A DNA stretch of 64,000 bases from Paenibacillus sp. FSL H7-0331 (GCF_001956045.1 NZ_MRTH01000021.1:78966-142965), one strand, 5' to 3'. Positions 16,941-26,901 are shown, counted from the first letter of the stretch. Notes: generated by a model from the sequence alone, not told the origin. Made by a program: numbers and translations.

Positions 16941-18212
16941 TTAATCAGCTGCCGAGTCCGCCGCAGTTTGCCGCAGCGGCTCTATCAACCAATAAATTCC
17001 GATTTGGACAATTGAGGCACCCAGCAGTACCCAGGGCAAGGTCCAATCACCTGTATAACGGTTCAAAATAATCAGCACAAATATCGCAACAATCCGTCCC
17101 ACATTCACAAATGTTTCCCTCATCACAACGGACTCCACACGCAGCTGTCCCTTTAATGGAAGTGTGCCCATGATTCGAAAATAATAGGAGGTGATGGTAT
17201 TCCCCTGCAGCGGTGCACAGATCGAGTACAGGATCATGAACAAAATTACCGTATACAAGTTTAGCTTCCATACTAACAACAAGCTCCCTGCTACACAACC
17301 AATCGTCGAAATAATAATAAATCGCCCTGCCCAACCATCTCTGCCGTAACGTGAAATATACATGCCTGTTGCTATACCAAGACTTGCGTACAGCATCCCC
17401 AGATAACCGACCAGATCCTCTCGCTCTACAATTTTAAACAGTAAAATGCTTGGCAAAAACATCATCATCCCCTGGAGAATACCAAGAATGCTGAAGCAAA
17501 ATAGCGATTTGAACCACAGCCTGTTTTTGTTCATCAGCAGACCGACGTATTTCAAATAATAGGCCTTGTGATGCGTTGCCTTTGTTTTGATCCGCAGACT
17601 CCCGACTGCGGCCATCAGGAACATCAGGAAAGCGATAGAAAATACAATCGTATATCCTTGCAAACCGTTGTTTTGACGAATGATATACCCAGCCAAAGCA
17701 GGACCAATCAGACCCGCCAACGTAAACACAATCATATTCATAGCCAAATATCGGATACGGTTCTGTTCCGTTGACACATCATACATCAAGGTTAAATATC
17801 CTGCCCAGTAAAAGGCCCCTGCCATGCCGCCAAAAATAGCAAATAACACATAATAATCAACAACCCGCTCCTGGGCCAGAACGACAACCAGATAAAATAA
17901 AGCGATTAGCGCGATTCCGAAGCGATAGGTGACCATACGGTCCTTTTTTTTGATAAGCAGGCCACCCAGCATAAAGGCAAATGGGGCAACCGCATAGTTG
18001 ATGATGTTATACATACCGTTAATCCACAGACTATGTGTAAGCCTCCACAAATACAAGGTGAGAAACACTCCGGACATCGAAGCTCCGAATTGAAAGCAAA
18101 AATGAATGAACAAGGACGTAGTTGCATCCTTGGACAGCCGCTTTTCCGCGGGAATATGCAATCGCCTTGAATCCACCCAATTTTTAACACCTGATCCCAG
18201 CCTTGTTATCAT
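16941..18212 (-). CDS. MFS transporter
   Basis: 423 residues with about 12 predicted membrane segments in two halves and a charged central loop (RIKTKATHHKAYYLK). The N-terminal ~35 residues are hydrophilic. Features such as GGLLIKKKDRMVTYRFG after the second or third segment fit the major facilitator motif A position only loosely. It belongs to the YqgE-like group of Bacilli MFS proteins of unknown substrate. GGGGGA precedes the ATG. It converges with the germination operon with only about 20 bases between stops. Confidence 0.8.
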   Translation of the reverse strand: MITRLGSGVKNWVDSRRLHIPAEKRLSKDATTSLFIHFCFQFGASMSGVFLTLYLWRLTHSLWINGMYNIINYAVAPFAFMLGGLLIKKKDRMVTYRFGIALIALFYLVVVLAQERVVDYYVLFAIFGGMAGAFYWAGYLTLMYDVSTEQNRIRYLAMNMIVFTLAGLIGPALAGYIIRQNNGLQGYTIVFSIAFLMFLMAAVGSLRIKTKATHHKAYYLKYVGLLMNKNRLWFKSLFCFSILGILQGMMMFLPSILLFKIVEREDLVGYLGMLYASLGIATGMYISRYGRDGWAGRFIIISTIGCVAGSLLLVWKLNLYTVILFMILYSICAPLQGNTITSYYFRIMGTLPLKGQLRVESVVMRETFVNVGRIVAIFVLIILNRYTGDWTLPWVLLGASIVQIGIYWLIEPLRQTAADSAAD

Positions 18213-18433
18213 GCATGTCCCCCGTCAGCAGGTTTACCTGATTTCTTTATGTATATGTCATCTGCGCTTGTTCATTTGTTATTGTACCAGCGTGCACCTC
18301 TCTATGTTAAATGAACAAATCGCCAATAAACCGCCTATAGCCACGTATATAGGGATATACAGGCATTTGTTTTCAACATGCATAGAATACGGACACTTTC
18401 TCCCTCTTTCCTCCCAGATGCTAACCCCCTTGC
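18213..18433. other. intergenic region upstream of the MFS gene
   Basis: No gene recognised. It is AT-rich and presumably holds the MFS promoter. Confidence 0.4.
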
Positions 18434-18464
18434 AAAAAAATAAACCCCAGCGCAAGCGCTGAGG
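18434..18464 (-). terminator. Terminator of the sugar ABC operon
   Basis: A CAGCGC/GCGCTG stem, extended by CC/GG, is followed on the minus strand by GGTTTATTTTTTT. It lies about 50 bases after the binding-protein stop. Confidence 0.8.
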
Positions 18465-18515
18465 CCATTCAATACTAGTTTACTTACACAATCTGCTGAA
18501 TATTACGATATTGCA

Positions 18516-19829
18516 TTACTTGCCCAGGCTATCCCAAGTTTTTTGGAATTCGTCGAACATTTGATCCTTCGTTTTTTGCTTGGCTACATAAGCCTGCATG
18601 GTGGCAGCGAATTTCTTGCTGGATGCTTCTCCGCCTGGGAATTTGAACCAGTTCCAGCTTAATGTTTTGTTTTCTTTGCTGTACTTCATAATATCTGCAG
18701 CTAGAGGTCCAAGAATCTTCTCATCGGCAGTAATGTTCGTGAAGGCAGGGATGAACTTGAATTCATCAGTGATATACTTTTTACCGATATCGGAGGAAAC
18801 CATCCAGTTAAGGAACTTCTTGGCCTCTTCCTTGTTCGGCGAATTTTTATTGATAGCCCAGTTATTCGGCACACCTACTGGCAGCTTGTCATTGGCTGCA
18901 GCATCTTCGCTGATCGGCATTGGCATAAGTCCGACGTTGATATTCGGATTCGTTTGTGTAATTTGCAGCTGTGTCCAGTTACCTTGCTGCGTCATAGCCG
19001 CTTTACCTGTTGCGAATTCAGTTACTTGAGTTTTGTAGTCGGTTTGCAGCGGGTTTTTGTTGCCGTATTTTAATTGCAGATCAAACAGCTTAACCCAGTT
19101 ATCAAAAGCAGCATTGCCGGTAATTTTGGCTGTTTTTTTGTTCAAGCCATCGATAAATGCGTTTGGATCGGATTGATAAGCAAACGGAAGGTTAACAAAA
19201 TGGTTACCCAGTACCCACCACTCGCCATAGCCATTCACGAAAGGCGTGATGCCTTTATCCTGCAGCTTTTGAGCCGCGGCTTCAAGCTGAGATAACGTCT
19301 TCGGTGTTTCCGTGATACCAGCCTGTTTAAACAAGTCTTTATTGTAAATAAATCCATAGCCCTCAAGGTTTAACGGTTGACCGTACAGCTTGCCGTTTTT
19401 CGTCATGGGCTCCTTAGCCACAGTAACCAGATCCTTTACCCAAGGCTGATCGGACAAATCTTCCAGATGCTCAATATACTTGTCCAGATCGGAGAAACCA
19501 CCATTGTTGAAAATATCCGGCTTGTCGCCTGAGTTGAACTTGGCCAGCAGCGCCGCACCATAATCCGTGCCACCGCCTACAGTGTCGATTTGAATCTTCA
19601 CGCCTGGATTAGCCTTCTCGTACTCAGCAACAAGCTTACCCAATGGTTCAGCAATTTCCACTTTGAATTGGAACATTTTAAGCGTAATATTTTTCGCCCC
19701 GCCTGCAGCCCCTGTGTTGGTACCACCTGTCGCGCCTGGTGCAGGTTCGCTTTTCGCACACCCAGCTAGTACAGATCCGAATAACAAAGCGGTTAAGCTG
19801 ATTGCAGTCATTTTTTTCATTCTTTTCAT
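18516..19829 (-). CDS. Carbohydrate ABC transporter substrate-binding lipoprotein
   Basis: 437 residues, family 1 extracellular solute-binding protein. The signal peptide ends in the lipobox LAGC (about residues 20-23), followed by a Gly/Ala/Thr-rich linker. The mature part has the usual KLVAEYEKANPGVKIQID and GGTDYGAALLAKFNSGDKPD segments. It binds an oligosaccharide or sugar outside the cell and delivers it to the two permeases encoded upstream. GGGAGG lies nine bases before the ATG. It is the third gene of the operon, 107 bases after the second permease. No ATPase gene is present, so a shared MsmX-type ATPase elsewhere is likely. Confidence 0.93.
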   Translation of the reverse strand: MKRMKKMTAISLTALLFGSVLAGCAKSEPAPGATGGTNTGAAGGAKNITLKMFQFKVEIAEPLGKLVAEYEKANPGVKIQIDTVGGGTDYGAALLAKFNSGDKPDIFNNGGFSDLDKYIEHLEDLSDQPWVKDLVTVAKEPMTKNGKLYGQPLNLEGYGFIYNKDLFKQAGITETPKTLSQLEAAAQKLQDKGITPFVNGYGEWWVLGNHFVNLPFAYQSDPNAFIDGLNKKTAKITGNAAFDNWVKLFDLQLKYGNKNPLQTDYKTQVTEFATGKAAMTQQGNWTQLQITQTNPNINVGLMPMPISEDAAANDKLPVGVPNNWAINKNSPNKEEAKKFLNWMVSSDIGKKYITDEFKFIPAFTNITADEKILGPLAADIMKYSKENKTLSWNWFKFPGGEASSKKFAATMQAYVAKQKTKDQMFDEFQKTWDSLGK

Positions 19830-19936
19830 CTTAATTAGCCTCCCTAGAATTTAATTTATTTAACGGGTGACAAATGATACAGCGCCACCCAGGTATGACC
19901 CCCAAAAGCAAGTTCATTCACACATCACACACAAGC

Positions 19937-20773
19937 TTAGCCCTTCACAGAGCCCGCCGTAATCCCCTCAATAATGTGCTTTTGCATCGCCAGAAAAAAG
20001 ATTACGATCGGCAGCACACCCAGCACCAATGCAGCCAAAGCCAAATCCCATTGCTTCGTATATTGGCCGAAGAAGGAGAACGTTGCAAGCGGAATCGTTC
20101 TAAGATCCGGACTGCTTAACACCAGCATCGGCAGCAGGAAATCGTTCCATATCCATAAGCTGTTCAGCAGTACAACGGTTACAGTCATCGGCTTTAACAG
20201 TGGGAACACAATTTTCCAGAATACACCATACGGTGAACAGCCATCCACTCTTGCCGATTCTTCCACTTCAATTGGGATTGATTTAATGAACCCATGGTAC
20301 AGGAACACATTCAATGAAACTCCAAATCCGAAATAGCAGATCACCAGACCCGGAATACTGTCCATAATACCAATTTGGCTGCCTACACGAACCAGCGGGA
20401 TCATGATCGATTGAAAGGGAATAACCATTGCCGCTACAAAAGCGAGGAAAATCAGGTTATTAAACTTGCTCGGAGAGCGCACCAATCGATATGCTGCCAT
20501 GGAACTGATAATAACCAACCCGATATTACTGAAAACCGTAACCAACAAAGAATTCAAGAACACCTGCGGAAACTTCATAATACTCCATACCTTGGTGTAA
20601 TTCATAAAATTAAGCGACGTTGGCAAATTAGCCGAGTTGATCAGTATCTCACCAAAGGATTTCATCGAATTCACAATAACAAAGTAAAAAGGAACCAGAA
20701 ACAGCACAGCCAGCAGAATACCGAGAATCTCAAGGCCGAATATCCGAAGATTGTAGGTGTTTTTCGCTTCCAT
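19937..20773 (-). CDS. Carbohydrate ABC transporter permease, MalG type
   Basis: 278 residues, six membrane segments. The conserved cytoplasmic EAA loop is seen as IPIEVEESARVDGCSPYGVFWKIVFPLLKP (pieces: EVEESARVDGCS, FWKIVFPLL), which docks to the ATPase. The start ATG overlaps the stop of the preceding permease as TAATG, so the two are translationally coupled. Together they form the inner-membrane channel of the sugar transporter. Confidence 0.93.
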   Translation of the reverse strand: MEAKNTYNLRIFGLEILGILLAVLFLVPFYFVIVNSMKSFGEILINSANLPTSLNFMNYTKVWSIMKFPQVFLNSLLVTVFSNIGLVIISSMAAYRLVRSPSKFNNLIFLAFVAAMVIPFQSIMIPLVRVGSQIGIMDSIPGLVICYFGFGVSLNVFLYHGFIKSIPIEVEESARVDGCSPYGVFWKIVFPLLKPMTVTVVLLNSLWIWNDFLLPMLVLSSPDLRTIPLATFSFFGQYTKQWDLALAALVLGVLPIVIFFLAMQKHIIEGITAGSVKG

Positions 20774-21657
20774 TACACTTCAACCTCCCTTTTCTTCGTT
20801 ACCCACACCTGAATGACCGTAATCACGGCAACCACTACAAAGAAAATCAGTGATTTGGCTGTCCCCAGACCATATCTGTTATTCGAAAACGCCTCATTGT
20901 ATATATTGAGCGCGACCGATTCCGTCGAGTTGAATGGGCCACCCTTCGTGAGGGAAACGTTAAGATCGTACATTTTGAATGCCCAGGAGATCGCCAGGAA
21001 CAGACAGACGGTAACCGATGGCATAATCAATGGGACTGTAATGGAACGCAATACTTGCCAGCGAGTCGCACCATCGAGATAAGCAGCTTCTAATATATCC
21101 TTGGGTACATTTGCTAATCCCGCGATATAGATGATCATCAAATACCCGGCAGTCTGCCATACGCTGACGATAATGAGACCCCAGAACGCTGTTGGCGCAT
21201 CGCCGAGCCATGGAAGCTGGAAAAACCCGATATTCGTAATCTCGCCGATCGTTGCAAAGCCTTTTACGAAGATGAACTGCCAGATAAAGCCTAACAGCAG
21301 ACCCCCAATAACATTGGGCATAAAAAACACGGTACGCAATACGTTACGGGTCTTGAGCGCCTGTGTCAGTAGTAAAGCCAGTGCAAATCCAACGACATTG
21401 GTTAAAATAACCATAACGACACTAAAGCGGGTTGTGAACCAGAATGACTTGTGAAAATCTTGATCCCCCACTATAATTTGCTTAAAATTATCGAATCCTA
21501 CCCATTTTATTGTTGTTGAGACCCCATTCCATTCAGTAAAAGAGTAGTAAATACTCATCAGGAACGGTATGACAACGATGATTATGAAGAAAAATACGGC
21601 CGGACCAACAAAGACCAATTGAGGGAGCCAACCCGTGCCTTTTTGTTTTGCTTTCAT
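20773..21657 (-). CDS. Carbohydrate ABC transporter permease, MalF type
   Basis: 294 residues, six membrane segments, with the EAA loop DILEAAYLDGATRWQVLRSI and PLIMPSV. It is the first gene of the transporter operon, divergent from the YesM/YesN-type sensor genes with about 195 bases between. AAAGGAGAAGG precedes the ATG. In Paenibacillus this arrangement usually means the two-component pair senses the sugar and induces the transporter; here that is inference from gene order. Confidence 0.93.
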   Translation of the reverse strand: MKAKQKGTGWLPQLVFVGPAVFFFIIIVVIPFLMSIYYSFTEWNGVSTTIKWVGFDNFKQIIVGDQDFHKSFWFTTRFSVVMVILTNVVGFALALLLTQALKTRNVLRTVFFMPNVIGGLLLGFIWQFIFVKGFATIGEITNIGFFQLPWLGDAPTAFWGLIIVSVWQTAGYLMIIYIAGLANVPKDILEAAYLDGATRWQVLRSITVPLIMPSVTVCLFLAISWAFKMYDLNVSLTKGGPFNSTESVALNIYNEAFSNNRYGLGTAKSLIFFVVVAVITVIQVWVTKKREVEV

Positions 21658-21800
21658 GGCATCCTTCTCCTTTCGATGCGAGTTATGTTCTCAGTATAGA
21701 AAGATTTGACACACTAGAACACTGACAATGGTGACGCAACAGGTGGAATTTATTGATACCCCTTGATACAATGGTTGTGCACTTGTCGAGTTACACCTAA

Positions 21801-21847
21801 GCAGATGCTTACGAGGCCGGTTTTGCTAAAGCGAAACCCTAAGGAGG
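21801..21847 (+). repeat. Third copy of the hairpin-Shine-Dalgarno repeat, before the YesM-type kinase
   Basis: GCAGATGCTTACGAGG is followed by GGTTTTGC-TAAA-GCGAAACC and then CTAAGGAGG. This has the same order as the prkA and thrS copies: GCTTACGA, a GTTTT/AAAAC hairpin, then TAAGGAGG. It is more diverged than the other copies but keeps the hairpin through compensating changes. Confidence 0.65.
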
Positions 21848-21853
21848 ACGCGT

Positions 21854-23644
21854 ATGATCCGCAGCAGTATCCGCAATAAGCTTATTGTTTTTCTGCTAGT
21901 CGCCACTATCGTACCCATTTCGACCTCCATTATTATCACCTATTTCTTTACCAAACAAACGGTTTCTAATGAATCCGTTATAAGTAATTCAAATCTGATT
22001 CACCAAGCCAACAAAAACATGATGAATTATTTGAATGTCATCGAGCAAAGCTCATTATCCATCTACAATAACAGTACTTTATATAGCATTATCGAAAATG
22101 GCGATACCGATTACCTGAGCAGAAGCGAAATCACCCGAGGTGTTCTTGGCATTGCCAACTCCGTCAAGGAAATCAGACAAGTATATTTATATATGGCCAA
22201 AAGCGAACGTTCCCTCTTGATCTCAGAACGAAATCCGGTTCCCAGTGAAGGCCCGCCTCCCAAATACACGCAAGCAAACAATGCGGAGGTTTTTATGGAA
22301 CCCACCCATGTCAGTCATGATTATGGAACCGGCAGATTGTTTTACGCGCCACCTTCCACAGTCATCACGCTACATCGTTCCATACGCAACGCCATTACCC
22401 AAAAGGAGCTCGGTACTCTTTCCATTGATTTTGATCTGGAAGTCATTAGCTCCATCTGTGAAGAGCTGTATTCACAGGAGCAGGAGGAGCTCTACATCCT
22501 CGATGAAAAGGGAACCATTATTTATTCCGCGGATACAGCCTCCTTGGGGCATGTCCTGAATGAGCAGTGGGTTCAACATCTGATTTCGCAGAATGCAAAC
22601 AGCGGCAGCTTTGAATTCAAAAGCAAGCAGTTTTCCGGTGTCCACATTTATGAGCGTATGACCGCACCTTATATGAACTGGACCTTGGTTAAACGCATTC
22701 CATATGAAAGTCTCTACAAAAATGCCAGAGAGCTTACGATTATCAATGCGATGATATTCAGCCTGTTTCTGATTGTCGTCATTTCGGCAACACTCTATAT
22801 ATCCTTCCGGTTTACGGCTCCTATCCGCAATTTGCTAGGGTATATCAGTAAAATCCAGACGGGCAATATGGACGTTGACATTCAAGCGACCAGCAATGAT
22901 GAGATTGGTATTCTCGCTCGGCGCTTCCGCTTGATGATGCAGACGATCAACAATCTGATCATGAGCGAATACAAGCTTGATATTGCCAATAAAACCAACC
23001 AGCTCAAAGCGTTGCAGGCACAAATCAATCCTCACTTTCTATATAATGCACTGCAATCGATCGGAACACTCGCGCTTCAGCACGGGGCCCCAAAAATTTA
23101 TCAGCTGCTGTCTGCGCTAGCCAAAATGATGCGTTACAGCATGAACACGAATGAGAGCATTGTGACGATGCAGCAGGAGCTGAACCATGTAAAAGCTTAT
23201 TTGCAGCTGCAGCTTCAGCGCTTTGAGAATGAGCTTACAGTAAGGTATGATATAGAGGAATCGACTCAGTCCTTGCAAATCCCCAAAATGCTGCTGCAGC
23301 CACTTGTCGAAAACTATTTTAAACACGGTTTTGATCATCGAAATCCGCACAGCCAGCTCATTGTTTCCAGTACGTGGACAGGGGATGGCAAACATGTCAA
23401 GCTTGTCATTGAAGATAACGGAAGAGGAATGCCACAAGAACAGTTCGATGCCTTGCTGGAGCAGCTGAAGCAGAACCTGGATCCCTTTGATAATGAGCAA
23501 GCCAGTCACATTGGGCTTTATAATGTCAAGAGCAGGCTGCTGCTCTACTTTAACGGTGAAGCGGATATGCGTTTGGATCAGCCTGAGCAGGGCGGTTTTC
23601 GAATTACATTGTTATTCCCTGTACCGAAGCAAGTTTTACCATGA
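21854..23644 (+). CDS. YesM-type sensor histidine kinase
   Basis: 596 residues. Two membrane segments (about 10-32 and 295-315) flank an extracellular sensing domain. A HAMP domain and then a His_kinase domain follow, with QAQINPHFLYNALQSIG, the LytS/YesM-family phosphorylation box, and a HATPase (LLQPLVENYFKHG, DNGRGMP, GLYNVKSRL). AAGGAGG precedes the ATG. The stop overlaps the next gene's longest start. Partner of the AraC-type regulator that follows; it probably senses a sugar outside the cell, directly or through the binding protein. Confidence 0.95.
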   Translation: MIRSSIRNKLIVFLLVATIVPISTSIIITYFFTKQTVSNESVISNSNLIHQANKNMMNYLNVIEQSSLSIYNNSTLYSIIENGDTDYLSRSEITRGVLGIANSVKEIRQVYLYMAKSERSLLISERNPVPSEGPPPKYTQANNAEVFMEPTHVSHDYGTGRLFYAPPSTVITLHRSIRNAITQKELGTLSIDFDLEVISSICEELYSQEQEELYILDEKGTIIYSADTASLGHVLNEQWVQHLISQNANSGSFEFKSKQFSGVHIYERMTAPYMNWTLVKRIPYESLYKNARELTIINAMIFSLFLIVVISATLYISFRFTAPIRNLLGYISKIQTGNMDVDIQATSNDEIGILARRFRLMMQTINNLIMSEYKLDIANKTNQLKALQAQINPHFLYNALQSIGTLALQHGAPKIYQLLSALAKMMRYSMNTNESIVTMQQELNHVKAYLQLQLQRFENELTVRYDIEESTQSLQIPKMLLQPLVENYFKHGFDHRNPHSQLIVSSTWTGDGKHVKLVIEDNGRGMPQEQFDALLEQLKQNLDPFDNEQASHIGLYNVKSRLLLYFNGEADMRLDQPEQGGFRITLLFPVPKQVLP

Positions 23645-23658
23645 AAAGAGGATGGATT

Positions 23659-25275
23659 ATGAAAGCCATCATCATTGATGATGAAAAACATGTACGACAA
23701 GCCATTAAGCTGCTGGTCCCTTGGGAAGAGCTTGGCATTGATCACATATATGAAGCACACGATGGACAGGAAGCAACGGAACTAATCACTTTGCACAAAC
23801 CACAAATTATTTTTACCGATATGATGATGCCCTTGATGGACGGTCTTAAGCTGCTGGAATGGCTCCAAACCCATCATCCATCAGGAAAAACGATTGTAAT
23901 CAGCGGGTTCGATGATTTTCAGCTGGTACGTCATACGGTTCAGTATGGGGGTATGGATTATATTTTAAAGCCGATCGACGCCGATCAGCTGGAGGCAGCG
24001 GTTCGTAAAGCCGCTCAATGCTGGCAGCTTGAAGAAGCTGAACGCCTGCGACAGCAGCAGCGCAATATCGAGATGAACCAGATTCGACCGGTATATTGGG
24101 ATAAAGTGTTGTCCAACTTCATTATGGAGCCGCACGGCTTTGAAGCTGCCGCTGAAGCACTTTCCCAGGAATTTGGTCTCGATCGCGACATGAAGGAATG
24201 CAGACTGGCTATTATTAGTCTTGAAACCATGAGCGGCAGTCTGAAGCGTAAATTTCAGTCCAATCTGGACCTATTATTTTTTTCGCTTACGAACATTTGT
24301 AATGAATTTCTGCAGCAGAAGCCGCCACAAGGCATTGCCTATCGTTACTGGAACAGTGAGGATGAAATCATTGTACTGTTATATGGAGCCCATGCAGGTG
24401 AAGAGCTGCTTAACGATATCGCGAATGGGATCTGGACAGCTATTAAAGGAAATCTGGATATTGGAATGAGTCCGGTACATCCCTTTCCAGCGGGCCTGCC
24501 ATTTGCTTACAAGCAAGCGAAGGCCGCTCTGCGTCACCGTAATCTGCTGCGCAAGGATAATCAACTGCATGTATATCAGGAGCAGACCGCCGTTCAGCAC
24601 CCTGCCCTTGTATTTACCGATTATGCAGAGCCTATTCGTTTATCCGTACGCAGTGGAAGTGCCGTCGAGATCGGTAAAGCAGTTCAAGGCTGGATACAGG
24701 CTCTTGGCAAGCTGAGTACTATCAGCATAGAGGAGCTTGAGCATTGGCGCCATGAATATACCGTTCTGCGCAGCCGCTGGCTGATCGAATGGTTCGGTGA
24801 TCGGCAGCCGGAATTCATGATCGATGCTTCCCGCTCCGATTTTGTCCTTCCGCTAGATGATGAAGGCAAGCTTTCCCTGTCCTTGTGGCAGGAGCAATTA
24901 GCCGATAGCCTGATCCAGTTGTCCAATCAGATGCTCGAGCACCAACAGCAGGATAACAATGCCATTTTTGAGATTGCAAAGTATATCCAAAACCATTATC
25001 ATCAGGATATTACGCTTATCGAGATTGCCCAGCATTTTTACTTAAGCCGTGAATATATTTCCCGTAAATTCAAGCAGCAATTTCAAATCAATGTGTCGGA
25101 TTACATTACCCAACTGCGGGTGGACAAGGCGAAGCTGCTGCTGCTGAATCCTCATTTGAAAATTGCCCAGATCGCAGGTATGGTTGGTTATGATGATGAG
25201 AAATATTTCAGTAAAGTGTTTAAGAAATGGATCGGTCTTTCGCCGAATGAATATAGGAAGGTGAGTCAACTATGA
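23659..25275 (+). CDS. YesN-type response regulator with AraC DNA-binding domain
   Basis: 538 residues from the ATG at 23659; a start at 23641 would add six residues, but GAGGA six bases before 23659 fits better. The receiver domain (1-120) has the acidic pair IIDDE, phospho-acceptor in FTDMMMPLMDG and Lys in ILKPID. A long middle region is followed by a C-terminal AraC domain with two helix-turn-helix units (ITLIEIAQHFYLSREYISRK, KIAQIAGMVGYDDEKYFSKV). It probably activates the divergent sugar ABC operon. Confidence 0.95.
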   Translation: MKAIIIDDEKHVRQAIKLLVPWEELGIDHIYEAHDGQEATELITLHKPQIIFTDMMMPLMDGLKLLEWLQTHHPSGKTIVISGFDDFQLVRHTVQYGGMDYILKPIDADQLEAAVRKAAQCWQLEEAERLRQQQRNIEMNQIRPVYWDKVLSNFIMEPHGFEAAAEALSQEFGLDRDMKECRLAIISLETMSGSLKRKFQSNLDLLFFSLTNICNEFLQQKPPQGIAYRYWNSEDEIIVLLYGAHAGEELLNDIANGIWTAIKGNLDIGMSPVHPFPAGLPFAYKQAKAALRHRNLLRKDNQLHVYQEQTAVQHPALVFTDYAEPIRLSVRSGSAVEIGKAVQGWIQALGKLSTISIEELEHWRHEYTVLRSRWLIEWFGDRQPEFMIDASRSDFVLPLDDEGKLSLSLWQEQLADSLIQLSNQMLEHQQQDNNAIFEIAKYIQNHYHQDITLIEIAQHFYLSREYISRKFKQQFQINVSDYITQLRVDKAKLLLLNPHLKIAQIAGMVGYDDEKYFSKVFKKWIGLSPNEYRKVSQL

Positions 25276-25739
25276 ATACGCCCCTTGACCCTGCGGTAAC
25301 CCAGCAGCCCTTGGTGCGGACAAGCAAACCAAGCACAATAGCAGAGAAACAAGTTAAGAGCAAAAGTAAAGTCAGAGGAAGAACGTATCTTTTTCTATTT
25401 ATGGCATGGTCGCTACTCATTACTGGTGGACTGTATGGTGCCAAGCTGTATACCGACTACATACGCCAGCAGATCACCACACAAATCGCCCAGCAGACCG
25501 AGCAGCAGCTGCTTGTAGTTCAACAGGATTATCAGAAGCAGCTTGGCCAGCTCAAAGAAAGCGTCAGTGGTGATCTAAATAAAATGCAGACGAAAATCGA
25601 TTCGTTGAATGAATTGCTGGCCTTTACCAAAGACAGCGCTAATAGTAAAACCGACAATAGTAACCAATTGTACACACAGCTTGCGGAAGTGAAGAAAAAG
25701 CTGGATGAATTGAAGAAGAACCTCGATACCTTGCAATAG
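25272..25739 (+). CDS. Single-pass membrane protein with coiled coil
   Basis: 155 residues. The N-terminal ~35 residues are cytoplasmic and basic, one membrane segment follows (YLFLFMAWSLLITGGLYGA), then a long Gln/Lys-rich coiled coil to the C-terminus. The start overlaps the response-regulator stop by four bases (ATGA), so it is translationally coupled to the two-component pair. The function is not recognised. Together with the next gene it may act at the envelope. Confidence 0.75.
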   Translation: MNTPLDPAVTQQPLVRTSKPSTIAEKQVKSKSKVRGRTYLFLFMAWSLLITGGLYGAKLYTDYIRQQITTQIAQQTEQQLLVVQQDYQKQLGQLKESVSGDLNKMQTKIDSLNELLAFTKDSANSKTDNSNQLYTQLAEVKKKLDELKKNLDTLQ

Positions 25740-25763
25740 GCGCACAGAAGGAAGTGTTCCCTT

Positions 25764-26834
25764 TTGAACCCGATTCAGCTGATTAACCGCACCTTTATTT
25801 TGGCCGCTGCTCCATTTATAGGCATTTTTTGTTTTCTGATGGTCAGCCACCTATCTGTTGAGCTTCCTGATTTGCAAAGTTACGTAAAAACAGAATTTTC
25901 TATTCAAAATGAGCTGCTAAAGTCCGAGCAGAAGCTGGAGCTCGCCAAGACGGCAGCGGTTCAAACCCGGACCACTATTGAACGTTTTTATCAGCTTTAT
26001 GCGCAAAGCACCGCTGATGTGGCCGCCATGGCACAATCCGCAGATACCGTATCCAACCGTCCGGCGGCCATATTCGACAGTCGAATCAGCACCAAGCTGG
26101 GTGCCCAGCCTGCCAAGCAGACTATCAGCGCCAATCTGGATATGAAGCTGTTTTATTTGAATGAACCGAATTATAAGGCCTATGCCCTCAAGGTCGATGT
26201 TAAATCAGATAAAGCTTTGAAAATGGTACTCGGCAAGGACAAGGTGGGCAGCAGTGAAACGACTCTGGAAGCAGCACGGCGTTACGGCGCTGTAGCCGGT
26301 ATTAATGCCGGCGGCTTCGCGGATGATCGTTCAGGCAAAAGATACCCGCTCAGCACGACCATGCTAAACGGCAAATACGTATATGGCTTTGAACCGACCT
26401 TTGAGGACCTGGCCTTCATCGGTATGAACACCGATCGTAAGCTCATTGGCGGCAGATTCTCTAGGCAGGAAGATTTGGACAAGCTCAAGCCGTCTTTCGG
26501 GGCTACCTTCGTACCTGTCCTACTGCAAAATGGTAAAAAACAAGCCATTCCTGCGCAATGGCAAAATTCGCCGGCAAGAGCGCCGCGCACCGTCATCGGC
26601 AATTTCAAAAACGATCAATTGCTTTTCCTCGTCACAGACGGATACGACGAGCGTGGCGGTTCCGGCGCCACACTGGCGGAGCTTCAGGACAAGCTGTTGC
26701 AGCTGGGAGTCAAGGATGCTTATAATCTGGACGGCGGCGGATCTTCCAGCCTGATCTATGAGGGACAAGTCATTAATCGGCCCTCAGATGGAAAGCTGCG
26801 TCCTTTGCCGACACATTTCTTGTTTTTTAAATAA
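25764..26834 (+). CDS. Phosphodiester glycosidase (NAGPA/DUF2233) family protein
   Basis: 356 residues. A membrane anchor at about 12-30 and a coiled-coil stretch (about 45-75) precede a C-terminal NAGPA domain (about 130-356). Characteristic elements are GINAGGFAD, RTVIGNFKNDQLLFLVTDGY and YNLDGGGSSSLIYEG. The family cleaves N-acetylglucosamine phosphodiesters in animals; bacterial members act on envelope glycans. The start is TTG with GAAGGAAG nine bases upstream. It follows the coiled-coil gene by 24 bases and probably shares the operon of the two-component pair. Confidence 0.85.
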   Translation: MNPIQLINRTFILAAAPFIGIFCFLMVSHLSVELPDLQSYVKTEFSIQNELLKSEQKLELAKTAAVQTRTTIERFYQLYAQSTADVAAMAQSADTVSNRPAAIFDSRISTKLGAQPAKQTISANLDMKLFYLNEPNYKAYALKVDVKSDKALKMVLGKDKVGSSETTLEAARRYGAVAGINAGGFADDRSGKRYPLSTTMLNGKYVYGFEPTFEDLAFIGMNTDRKLIGGRFSRQEDLDKLKPSFGATFVPVLLQNGKKQAIPAQWQNSPARAPRTVIGNFKNDQLLFLVTDGYDERGGSGATLAELQDKLLQLGVKDAYNLDGGGSSSLIYEGQVINRPSDGKLRPLPTHFLFFK

Positions 26835-26901
26835 TTGTTCACTTTTATCCGTTTTCTTTTGCCCAGTACATGGTTATACTAGACAATAGGGGGTGCAGCC
26901 G

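Noticed and set aside
16213..16944. 243-codon plus-strand frame overlapping the GerB gene
   Set aside because: Out-of-frame shadow of a clear membrane protein; composition is not protein-like and no ribosome site is present.
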